29,700 bases of DNA from positions 1 through 29,700 of the forward strand of contig FR882008.1 of NCBI GenBank assembly GCA_000435615.1, in the 5' to 3' direction. Numbering within the stretch: position 1 is the stretch's first letter; each line of letters starts with the position of its first letter. This DNA comes from Firmicutes bacterium CAG:238 (GTDB lineage Bacteria; Bacillota; Clostridia; Peptostreptococcales; Anaerovoracaceae). Shown here in pieces: positions 1-7,045 of this stretch. Below the pieces are notes generated by a model. It worked only from the letters and a program-made list of their open reading frames with translations. It was not told where the DNA came from and did no database searches. The translations under genes and the position numbers were made by a program.

Positions 1-15
1 GATCTTTTTACCCAT
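1..15 (-). CDS. 5' end of an unidentified gene leaving the window
   Basis: Only the first codons are present, reading MGKKI on the minus strand. They are preceded by an AGGAGG ribosome-binding site seven bases before the ATG, which is why I accept so short a fragment. The product cannot be named. The gene is divergent from the DUF2804 gene and shares the repeat-rich control region with it. Confidence 0.5.
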
Positions 16-129
16 AATAAGTCCTCCTATTAATATATTGGTATAAAATAAAGAATGAATTCGGAGTTGTCCCCGCTATGAGGATTTCCTCCAAGGATAG
101 TTTTATCATTTTTGCATATGAGAAGGCAA

Positions 130-167
130 GACAACTAAAGTATATGGCATGTCAACTTTAGTATATG
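130..167. repeat. Two tandem 17-bp operator-like repeats, 21 bp apart
   Basis: GACAACTAAAGTATATG (130-146) and GTCAACTTTAGTATATG (151-167) match at 14 of 17 positions and start 21 bp apart, two helical turns. Their cores ACTAAAGT and ACTTTAGT are also reverse complements of each other. The arrangement suggests a dimeric DNA-binding protein in the divergent control region. The protein is unknown. Confidence 0.45.
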
Positions 168-173
168 TCTTTC

Positions 174-212
174 TTAGCATTATCTTAACATTACGCTAAC
201 ACAATCTTAGCA
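174..212 (+). promoter_or_regulatory. Four 11-bp phased hexamers, Pho-box-like
   Basis: Hexamers TTAGCA (174-179), TTAACA (185-190), CTAACA (196-201) and TTAGCA (207-212) are each separated by exactly five bases. OmpR/PhoB-family response regulators bind direct repeats with this 11-bp phasing, and Bacillus PhoP recognises TTAACA-like hexamers. The array ends 29 bp before the -35 of the promoter at 242-270. That a response regulator binds here is inference. Confidence 0.5.
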
Positions 213-241
213 CCGTGTCTTTCTTTTGTCAATTCGAATGC

Positions 242-270
242 TTGCCAAACGCGGAATATTTTGATATTCT
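242..270 (+). promoter_or_regulatory. Sigma-70-type promoter of the DUF2804/flavodiiron pair
   Basis: TTGCCA (242-247) and TATTCT (265-270) are separated by 17 bp and lie 33 bp before the start codon at 304. The imperfect hexamers fit an activator-assisted promoter, in line with the repeats just upstream. Confidence 0.5.
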
Positions 271-303
271 AAACGAAGAAATATATCTATACGGAGGTCA
301 ATT

Positions 304-1416
304 ATGAGCGAAAAAATACAGCACGAACTAACGTCGCAACATGATTTGTTGGATTCATACGGTCACCTCACGGAGGCCGGTTATGCAAAAAGTCTGATTT
401 TGAATTATAACCGTTCCGCAATCAAAGCACCGGGATTTAAAATTAAAGAGTGGGACTACTACCTTATTGCCTGTGACACCTTCGCTGTTGCCCTTACCAT
501 TGACGACAATTCCTATATGGGGCTTGACAGCATTTCACTCCTTGACTTTACGATTCCGTGGGAGCACACAAACAGCCCGATTACCGCTTTTACGTTCGGA
601 AAGAAAAATCTCCCGCCGACCAGCGAGTCCGGCGATGTCAAAACAAAAGGCAAGGGCTATTATATTAACTTTATAAACAACGGAAGCGAGCGTATCCTGG
701 AATTTCACATGGATAATTTCTGTGATAAGAAACCTATCGACGGCAAAATCACTCTCAAATGCCCTGCCGATGACTGCATGGTTATCGCAACTCCGTTTGC
801 GGAGAAAAAAACAGCCTTTTATTACAACCAAAAAATCAATTGCATGCCTGCGACCGGCTCCGTTTCCTTTGGTGACAAAACCTATGAATTCCCGGAGGGA
901 AAGTCCTTTGGAACCCTGGACTGGGGCCGCGGTGTCTGGACCTATAAAAACACCTGGTACTGGGGGAGTGCCTCCGGCCTTGCCCCTGACGGAAAAAGAC
1001 TCGGTTGGAACATCGGTTACGGCTTCGGCGATACCTCAGCGGCCAGCGAAAACATGATTTTCTATGATGGCAAGGCCCATAAACTCAGTCATGTGAGCTT
1101 CGGCATTCCCATGAAGCACAAAATATATGTTACACACGGGGGCTGCTGTGGTTCTTCCTCCGGAAGATGTGCTGAGACCATGGATCTCATCGAAGACTAC
1201 ATGAGTCCCTGGACTTTTACAAGCGATGACGGCCGCTTTGAAATGGATTTTGTCCCTATTATAGACCGTGCGGCTCTTACGGATGCGAAACTGGTCTCCT
1301 CGGATCAGCATCAGGTCTTCGGGAAATTTACAGGAAAGGTCATTCTCGACGACGGAACTGTTATAGAGGTAAAAGATTTCCTGGGATTTGCAGAAAAAGT
1401 AACAAATAAATGGTAA
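304..1416 (+). CDS. DUF2804 family protein
   Basis: This 370-residue protein has the sequence style of the DUF2804 family, including the conserved segment FGTLDWGRGVW (about residues 202-212) followed by WYWGSASG. The family is uncharacterised; its members look like soluble beta-rich proteins, and no signal peptide or membrane helix is visible here. A GGAGG site stands just before the ATG. A Cys-Cys pair in GGCCGSS near residue 280 is notable but unexplained. The flavodiiron gene follows 49 bases later with its own ribosome site and no visible terminator, so the two are probably co-transcribed from the promoter at 242-270. No function is claimed. Confidence 0.75.
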   Translation: MSEKIQHELTSQHDLLDSYGHLTEAGYAKSLILNYNRSAIKAPGFKIKEWDYYLIACDTFAVALTIDDNSYMGLDSISLLDFTIPWEHTNSPITAFTFGKKNLPPTSESGDVKTKGKGYYINFINNGSERILEFHMDNFCDKKPIDGKITLKCPADDCMVIATPFAEKKTAFYYNQKINCMPATGSVSFGDKTYEFPEGKSFGTLDWGRGVWTYKNTWYWGSASGLAPDGKRLGWNIGYGFGDTSAASENMIFYDGKAHKLSHVSFGIPMKHKIYVTHGGCCGSSSGRCAETMDLIEDYMSPWTFTSDDGRFEMDFVPIIDRAALTDAKLVSSDQHQVFGKFTGKVILDDGTVIEVKDFLGFAEKVTNKW

Positions 1417-1465
1417 ATGGTATACAAAATATTATCACCCGGAAAGTAAAGGAGGATTTTAGAAG

Positions 1466-3325
1466 ATGTATTGTACAAAAAAAATAACAGATGACTTAGT
1501 ATGGGTAGGTGCAAACGACCGCAGACTCGCCATGTTCGAAGGCGTTTATTCAGTGCCTCGCGGTGTTTCCTACAATTCATACCTTTTAAAAGATGAGCTT
1601 ACCGTTCTTTTTGATACTGTGGATAAAGCAGTCAGCCAAACTTTTTTCGAAAATGTTGAACATGAGCTTAGTGGCAGAAAACTTGACTTCGTAGTTGTTC
1701 AGCACATGGAGCCGGATCATTCGGCAACGCTGTCGGAACTTTTGCTCCGTTACCCGGATGTGAAAATCGTAGCGAACGAAAAAATTCTCACGATGATTAC
1801 GCAGTTTTTCCATGTGGATTTAAGAAACCGCGCATTTGTGGTAAAAGAGGGAGATACGCTCAACACGGGAAACCATGTTTTGAAATTTATCTTTGCACCG
1901 ATGGTACACTGGCCGGAGGTTATGGTTACTTTCGACGAAACGACAGGTACGCTTTTCTCCGCAGATGCCTTCGGAACTTTCGGAGCGCTGAACGGAGCAA
2001 TTTTCGCGGATGAAGTGGATTTTGAAAATGAATATATGGACGAGGCTCGCCGTTATTACTGCAACATCGTCGGAAAATACGGGCCGCAGGTGCAGTCCCT
2101 GCTGAAAAAAACACACAGCCTTGATATTAAGATGATTTGTTCGCTTCACGGCTTTGTGTGGAGACGCAATCTTGAAGATATTTTCGATAAGTATGTGAAA
2201 TGGAGCACTTACACGCCGGAAGAAAACGGGGTTATGATTGCCTACGCTTCGGTATACGGAAATACAGAAAATACAGCGGAAATCATCTCCTCCCGTCTCC
2301 GCGACCTCGGCATCAAAACCGTGATGTTTGATGTCTCCGTTACCCCTGCTTCCGAAATTATTGCTGCAGCTTTCAAGTGGAGTCACCTGCTCTTCGCTTC
2401 CACGACTTATAACGCAGGAATCTTCGTGTCGATGGAAGAGCTTTTGCACGACCTTGCTGCTCACAATATTCAGGACAGAACGGTTGCCTTCGTGGAAAAC
2501 GGTTCGTGGGCGCCGACCAGCGGCAAGCTGATGAGAGAAATTATGTCCGGCTGCAAGGATATGCGTATTTTAGACGAAACGCTGACTCTGAAATCTTCGC
2601 TGAAACCGGAGCAGACCGATGAAATCGACGCTTTGGTTAAAGCAATTTCTGACACCATTCCTCGTTTTGAAAAGCCTGTAATTGGCGAAACAGATAAGGA
2701 TATTTTAAAAATCGACCCGGCGGTCTTCCACAAGTTCTCCTACGGACTTTTCGTGCTGACCACGCAGGCCGACAGCAAAGATAATGGCTGCATTATCAAC
2801 ACGGCTGCACAGCTCACAAGCACGCCGGGCAGAATCAACATCGCTGTCAACAAAGCAAACTACACGCATGATATGATTCTGAAAAGCGGAGTCTTCAATC
2901 TGTCTATTCTTGCAGAAGACGCTTCGTTTGATACCTTCAAGCGGTTTGGCTTTGCAAGCGGTAAAGATACGGACAAGTTTGCCGGTTTTGAAGCACACAC
3001 TGCACGCAGCGGAAACGGGCTTACCTATGTCACGCTCGGAACGAATGCATTTATCTCCGCAAAGGTTATTGACGCGCACGATTACGGCACGCATACGCTC
3101 TTCATCGCAGAGGTTACCGAATCGCAAGTTCTCCGCGACATGCCGTCCGTGACCTACGGCTATTACTTCGAGCATATTAAACCGAAGCCGCAGCCAAAGA
3201 TTGAGGAAGAAAAGCACGGCTATGTCTGCAAAATCTGCGGATATGTCTATGAAGGCGATACGCTTCCGCCTGATTTCGTTTGCCCTCTCTGCAAACACGG
3301 CGCAGACGACTTTGAAAAAATATAA
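1466..3325 (+). CDS. Flavodiiron protein with flavin reductase and rubredoxin domains
   Basis: Flavodiiron proteins reduce O2 or NO at a diiron centre and protect anaerobes in the cytoplasm. The order over 619 residues is: metallo-beta-lactamase-like diiron domain (1-250, with HMEPDH at 80-85, then HWPE, SADAFG and LHGF ligands), flavodoxin domain (about 258-395, opening YASVYGNTEN), flavin-reductase-like domain (about 415-560) and a C-terminal rubredoxin (about 585-619) with CKICG and CPLCK. The rubredoxin has a shortened loop between its two CxxC pairs. The fusion probably lets electrons pass from a reductase through rubredoxin to FMN and the diiron site in one chain. The start is fixed by AAAGGAGG. 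All canonical metal ligands appear present. Whether O2 or NO is preferred cannot be read from the sequence. Confidence 0.93.
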   Translation: MYCTKKITDDLVWVGANDRRLAMFEGVYSVPRGVSYNSYLLKDELTVLFDTVDKAVSQTFFENVEHELSGRKLDFVVVQHMEPDHSATLSELLLRYPDVKIVANEKILTMITQFFHVDLRNRAFVVKEGDTLNTGNHVLKFIFAPMVHWPEVMVTFDETTGTLFSADAFGTFGALNGAIFADEVDFENEYMDEARRYYCNIVGKYGPQVQSLLKKTHSLDIKMICSLHGFVWRRNLEDIFDKYVKWSTYTPEENGVMIAYASVYGNTENTAEIISSRLRDLGIKTVMFDVSVTPASEIIAAAFKWSHLLFASTTYNAGIFVSMEELLHDLAAHNIQDRTVAFVENGSWAPTSGKLMREIMSGCKDMRILDETLTLKSSLKPEQTDEIDALVKAISDTIPRFEKPVIGETDKDILKIDPAVFHKFSYGLFVLTTQADSKDNGCIINTAAQLTSTPGRINIAVNKANYTHDMILKSGVFNLSILAEDASFDTFKRFGFASGKDTDKFAGFEAHTARSGNGLTYVTLGTNAFISAKVIDAHDYGTHTLFIAEVTESQVLRDMPSVTYGYYFEHIKPKPQPKIEEEKHGYVCKICGYVYEGDTLPPDFVCPLCKHGADDFEKI

Positions 3326-3379
3326 ATATCTGACAATTGAGAAGGCGGCGGTTAGTCACCGCTGTCTAGACACACCTAA

Positions 3380-3421
3380 CGAAAACAGGGATGAAGAGCA
3401 CGCTCCTCATCCCTGTTTTCG
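3380..3421. terminator. Strong bidirectional hairpin between convergent genes
   Basis: The arms CGAAAACAGGGATGA (3380-3394) and TCATCCCTGTTTTCG (3407-3421) are perfect complements. The centre adds GAGC/GCTC pairing. It lies between the flavodiiron stop and the orr stop, and the A/T-rich arm ends give T-runs in both directions, so it can end both transcripts. Confidence 0.8.
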
Positions 3422-3436
3422 AAGTTAATTGTATTT

Positions 3437-4525
3437 TTATTTGATGTATACTTTTTCAACATACGGGCTGGTTGCAAGCTTCAGCATCGCGCCGTATTCA
3501 ACCGTAAATGCCACAACATCGCCGACCTTGTATTCTTTGTCTGTATGTGTCACATCAAGAATCGTGTGGTCGGAAGACCCTCCCATGATTTCAATCTTTT
3601 CATCCGTCGGAATCATTCCTCCAAGGTCCGTATCCTGTTTGCCGACAGCGATAATCGCACGCTTCATGATTCCTCTGTCTTCGTAGTACGGTTTTTCGCC
3701 GAATGCGTCAACCCCTACTTCACCGATCGGAAGGGACGGCTTTTCCTTCAGTTCAACAATCTGTGCTTCGAGCGTAAGGGTATCGTGAACGCATCCCGGA
3801 ACGGTTTCCCCATAAGCCGTATCGTTTCCGAGCAGGAAGGATTCTCCAAGTCTGAGGTTATTGATTCCTTCCGGAAGTCCTTCTTTCCAAATCAGGTAAA
3901 TTGAGCTGGAGTTTCCGCCGGAAATCACATTCAGTTTAATTCCAAACTTTTCTTCAATCTTACGCGCAATCGCAACAAGCCCTCCAAGGTTATCCTGCTT
4001 CGGAATGATTGCACCGTAGCAGGTCAGGTTCACGCCAACGCCGTAGAGATTGATGTTTTCCATTGTCATAATTTCGGAAACCGCCTCGAAAATCAGGTCT
4101 TCCTTCTGATAGAAAATGCCTTCTCTGAGGTCGCCCATATCGATCATCAGCAAAATGTTATGCTTGATTCCTGCTTTTGCAGCCTCTTCATTGAGAAGCC
4201 GGATTGTGGAAAGCTCCGAGTTAAAGCTGAGGTCTACGTATTTTACAACATCTGCGACTTCACAGTGCATCGGGATTCTCAGGAGAACGGTCTTCTTTCC
4301 GTTTGCTCTTGCCTCGTCAGCGTATGTTTTGATGTTCGCGACACGAGAGTCCGCCATAAAATCAACCGCCGGATGGGCAGCAACCATATGCGCCATTTCT
4401 TTATCCGCGCAAAGTCCCTTCGTTACAATCATCAGGGAGCAGCCTGCGTCTTCCTTTACAATCTTGGCACATGCGTCCAAATTACTTCTCAGCTTCTTTA
4501 AATCAACTACTAATCTTGGATACAT
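3437..4525 (-). CDS. orr: Ornithine racemase, PLP-dependent
   Basis: The enzyme interconverts L- and D-ornithine and so feeds the D-specific ornithine aminomutase. The 362-residue protein belongs to the alanine-racemase-like fold III PLP family. The PLP lysine is K36 in the motif VTKGL, and the later segments SGGNSSS and LRLGES are typical phosphate- and cofactor-binding regions. The name rests on family and on position, since it is the last gene of a complete ornithine oxidation operon, as in Clostridium sticklandii. It starts 15 bases after the MutL-like gene and has an AAGGAAAG ribosome site. By sequence alone a racemase for another basic amino acid would be possible. Confidence 0.88.
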   Translation of the reverse strand: MYPRLVVDLKKLRSNLDACAKIVKEDAGCSLMIVTKGLCADKEMAHMVAAHPAVDFMADSRVANIKTYADEARANGKKTVLLRIPMHCEVADVVKYVDLSFNSELSTIRLLNEEAAKAGIKHNILLMIDMGDLREGIFYQKEDLIFEAVSEIMTMENINLYGVGVNLTCYGAIIPKQDNLGGLVAIARKIEEKFGIKLNVISGGNSSSIYLIWKEGLPEGINNLRLGESFLLGNDTAYGETVPGCVHDTLTLEAQIVELKEKPSLPIGEVGVDAFGEKPYYEDRGIMKRAIIAVGKQDTDLGGMIPTDEKIEIMGGSSDHTILDVTHTDKEYKVGDVVAFTVEYGAMLKLATSPYVEKVYIK

Positions 4526-4540
4526 TTTTCTTTCCTTTCT

Positions 4541-6358
4541 TTACCTGCCTTCCGGCCTCTTTGCATTTTTATCTCTGTATGGGCAATGTGTTCTCATGCA
4601 CGCCCAGCATTCATGGTTGCAGTTCGGTATGCCGTCAACCTCTCCGCACGCACGCATCACATGCTGTGCCGGGTCATAGTCATCGTCCCGCGCCTTAGCT
4701 GCTATGCTTTGAGCCTCCTCTGCATTTACGATCAGGTCCGCACCTTTTTTAACGGATCGGTCGCTGACAAGTGCTTCTGCCCTGGCAGCCTCGACCTCTT
4801 CCTTCGTAGCTCCTCCAATCTTTTCGGCAAGGGCTTCCTTGTAATCCGTCAAATCGTAACCCATCGCTTCCATCTCTTCAATGTGCTTCTGCGTTTCTTC
4901 TTCTTTCGCCTTGCGCGCCGCGGAAAGTCTCTGAAGCTCTTCGATAAATGCCGCTTTGTTTACAACATGCTCGTTTTCTTTCAGCTCCATGTGCAGGCTC
5001 TTTGCGAGGAGTTTAATCGCACCCTGTCTGTGTGTCTTGGAAAGAACGCCCAGCGATGCCATGATATAGTCGTTGTCCACAAGGATCTTCACGGACTCAG
5101 GCGGATAAAGTTTCATGCCCGTTTCGTTGTCCTTTGCGATTTCTTCCATGATTTCCACTCTGTGCGGAAGTCTCGTGAGCGCGCCTCCCGTGCCCACGAT
5201 GTATTTGATCTGCGTCAAGTCCTTGCCCTCTGCCAGCGTCTGTCTTCCCGTCGGACCGTACACATACCGGATTGATCCTGCATGGCGTTCAACTGCCCTC
5301 AAAACAGCCTCCTCGGTAAGTCTTTCAACCAGCTTGAATTCGTCTTCATTCTTCGGAATCGCCTTGTAAGTTTCAAGCGTTTTGTCGAGGTCAATGTGGA
5401 GTTTTTCTTCACATTCTTTTCTGAGCTTTTCTTCGCCGATGGATTCAATTACCTTCATGCGGTTTACATAAACGCCAAGGTCGCCTTCCACGGTTCTCTT
5501 TGCCTTCGGTTCCGGTGCCGTCAAAATTCTCGCAACCGCGTCAGAGTCTTCGGTCACTGCGTGAACATCTGTCGTCGCACCGCCAACGTCGATGGTCATA
5601 ACATCACCGATGCAGTCATAAAGCAGTTTCGTGCATTCCATAACCGCGCCCGGTGTCGGGATAATCGGCCCGTTTACCATGTCGCGCACATGCTCCATGC
5701 CCGGTGCCTTCGTGATATTGTCCTCAAACGCGTCCTGGATGACCTTTCGGCAAGGCTCCACATTCAGCGTGTCAATCTTCGGATAAACATTATCAACAAG
5801 ATAGAGTCTCTGTCCGCTTTCCTCATCAAAAATCAGTTTCATCTCTTCCTGATTCTCAATGTTTCCGGCATAAACTACCGGCGTGTGCAGACCCATGTTT
5901 CTTATCATTTCCGCGTTGTATATCGCAGTATCTCTTTCGCCGTAATCAACACCGCCCGCAATCAGGATGAGGTTCGGGTTAATTTCCTTAATCTTTGCGA
6001 GGTCGCTTCTTCTCAGTCTTCCGACTGTAATGTTATGAATGATTCCTCCCGCGCCAAGCGCGGCTTCTCTTGCAGCCTTCGCAGTCATATCATATACCAG
6101 TCCGTGCACCGTCATCTTCAGACCACCCGCGGCCGATGATGTGGCAAGCATCTCGTCATACTCCAGACTGTCAATTCCCATCTTCCTGCAAAGGTTATCA
6201 ATCGCGCCCTGCAGCCCGATACGAACATCTCCCTCCAATACGGATGTCGGTGCCTGCCCCTGAGCCCAGAACACCGGATTATCGCTGTCAAGATCCTTGA
6301 ATGCATTTACAACCGTCGTTGTCGAGCCGATTTCCGCAACTAAAACATCTACTCTCAT
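4541..6358 (-). CDS. MutL-family ASKHA protein, probable OraSE reactivation factor, with Cys-rich tail
   Basis: MutL/GlmL proteins are actin-fold ATPases found next to B12-dependent aminomutases and thought to repair or reload the cofactor. The ATP-binding signature GSTTT is near the N terminus (EIGSTTTV) and the second phosphate motif is DVGGATTDV. I place the start at 6358, where AGGAAG precedes MRVDVLVAE; an upstream in-frame ATG at 6418 has no such site and adds a low-quality leader. The product is 605 residues, against about 460 for glutamate-mutase MutL. The extra C terminus contains a charged helical region and a tail with five cysteines (pattern C-x8-C-x3-C-x2-C-x4-C) that looks metal-binding. 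Assignment to OraSE is inferred from operon position. Confidence 0.8.
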   Translation of the reverse strand: MRVDVLVAEIGSTTTVVNAFKDLDSDNPVFWAQGQAPTSVLEGDVRIGLQGAIDNLCRKMGIDSLEYDEMLATSSAAGGLKMTVHGLVYDMTAKAAREAALGAGGIIHNITVGRLRRSDLAKIKEINPNLILIAGGVDYGERDTAIYNAEMIRNMGLHTPVVYAGNIENQEEMKLIFDEESGQRLYLVDNVYPKIDTLNVEPCRKVIQDAFEDNITKAPGMEHVRDMVNGPIIPTPGAVMECTKLLYDCIGDVMTIDVGGATTDVHAVTEDSDAVARILTAPEPKAKRTVEGDLGVYVNRMKVIESIGEEKLRKECEEKLHIDLDKTLETYKAIPKNEDEFKLVERLTEEAVLRAVERHAGSIRYVYGPTGRQTLAEGKDLTQIKYIVGTGGALTRLPHRVEIMEEIAKDNETGMKLYPPESVKILVDNDYIMASLGVLSKTHRQGAIKLLAKSLHMELKENEHVVNKAAFIEELQRLSAARKAKEEETQKHIEEMEAMGYDLTDYKEALAEKIGGATKEEVEAARAEALVSDRSVKKGADLIVNAEEAQSIAAKARDDDYDPAQHVMRACGEVDGIPNCNHECWACMRTHCPYRDKNAKRPEGR

Positions 6359-6411
6359 TTTTGTCTTCCTTTCTGTCTGAATTTGTGCTGCCCTCCGCCC
6401 TGATTGATGCG

Positions 6412-6425
6412 GGGGCATGTGCCCC
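6412..6425 (-). other. Short GC-rich hairpin between GNAT and MutL-like genes
   Basis: GGGGC and GCCCC flank a four-base loop (GGGGCATGTGCCCC), in the gap between the GNAT stop and the chosen MutL-like start. There is no T-run on the transcript strand, so it is more likely an RNA-stability or processing element than a terminator. Confidence 0.4.
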
Positions 6426-6454
6426 TGTGTTCGTTTTGGGATGAGCAGCCTCTT

Positions 6455-6922
6455 TTATAAGTATCGCACATAAAAGCTCATCTCTCCCGGCTGATATCCA
6501 AGCTTTCTATAAAAAGCCTTCGCTGCCGGATTTGTTTCTTCCGACTGGAACTGCAGTCGTTTGTAACCCTTTTCTCGTGCGTAATCTTCAATTTCTTTCA
6601 TGACTTGTCTTCCATAGCCCCGCCCTTGGTGCTCCGGTGCTAGAAACAAATCGTCAATAATCAGTGCAAAACCTCCGGCCCAAACACTGAAAATCGTCAT
6701 AAGGTTTGCAAAACCTATCACATCGCCATTCGGCGATTCAATCATAAAAATCGTAACGTGCTCCGGTTTCTTCAATGCCTTGACAAACACATCGCCAAGT
6801 TCTTCATCCTTCGCTTCGTTCACATGATTCCAAAGGTCTCCATCCTGTATCTCAAAGTTCATAAATTCTTTGTTCAGTCTGACCCACACCAACTTGTCTT
6901 TCTCATCTGCCTCTCTCAACAT
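6455..6922 (-). CDS. GNAT family N-acetyltransferase
   Basis: This 155-residue cytoplasmic protein is a single GNAT domain. The acetyl-CoA pyrophosphate loop is HQGRGYGRQVM (about residues 97-107), preceded by the usual strand IDDLFLAP and followed by the NPAAKAFYRKLGYQ motif typical of the fold. It starts behind GGAGG. It sits inside the ornithine oxidation operon between oraE and the MutL-like gene, with GC-rich hairpins on either side. The substrate is unknown. An amine-bearing pathway compound (ornithine or a diaminopentanoate) or a protein lysine would be plausible, but nothing in the sequence decides this. Confidence 0.85.
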   Translation of the reverse strand: MLREADEKDKLVWVRLNKEFMNFEIQDGDLWNHVNEAKDEELGDVFVKALKKPEHVTIFMIESPNGDVIGFANLMTIFSVWAGGFALIIDDLFLAPEHQGRGYGRQVMKEIEDYAREKGYKRLQFQSEETNPAAKAFYRKLGYQPGEMSFYVRYL

Positions 6923-6960
6923 TTTCGTAACCCTCCGTTTCGCCTATTCCTACAAAAGTA

Positions 6961-6985
6961 GGGGCCGGGCCTTCCGGCCGGCCCC
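6961..6985 (-). other. GC-rich hairpin downstream of oraE
   Basis: GGGGCCGG (6961-6968) pairs with CCGGCCCC (6978-6985) across a nine-base loop. It lies in the 123-base gap between oraE and the GNAT gene, next to a second perfect hairpin at 7007-7036. It is transcribed within the operon and lacks a T-tract, so it may protect the 3' end of the oraE message or cause partial attenuation. Confidence 0.5.
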
Positions 6986-7006
6986 CTCAAATTGTTTTGA
7001 AATGGC

Positions 7007-7036
7007 CATTTTCGGCGGCTCTCCGCGCCGAAAATG
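7007..7036 (-). other. Perfect 11-bp stem hairpin right after oraE
   Basis: CATTTTCGGCG (7007-7017) and CGCCGAAAATG (7026-7036) are perfect complements around an eight-base loop, starting ten bases beyond the oraE stop. The stem is terminator-like in strength, but the downstream transcript has only a weak T-rich tail. It probably reduces read-through or stabilises the oraSE message. Confidence 0.6.
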
Positions 7037-7045
7037 TTCGTCTAA

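Noticed and set aside
1820..2464. 214-residue minus-strand frame in the flavodiiron gene
   Set aside because: It is antisense to conserved diiron-ligand and flavodoxin segments and has no start signals.
5282..6139. 285-residue plus-strand frame inside the MutL-like gene
   Set aside because: It is antisense to a well-supported ASKHA protein and has no ribosome site or recognisable motif.
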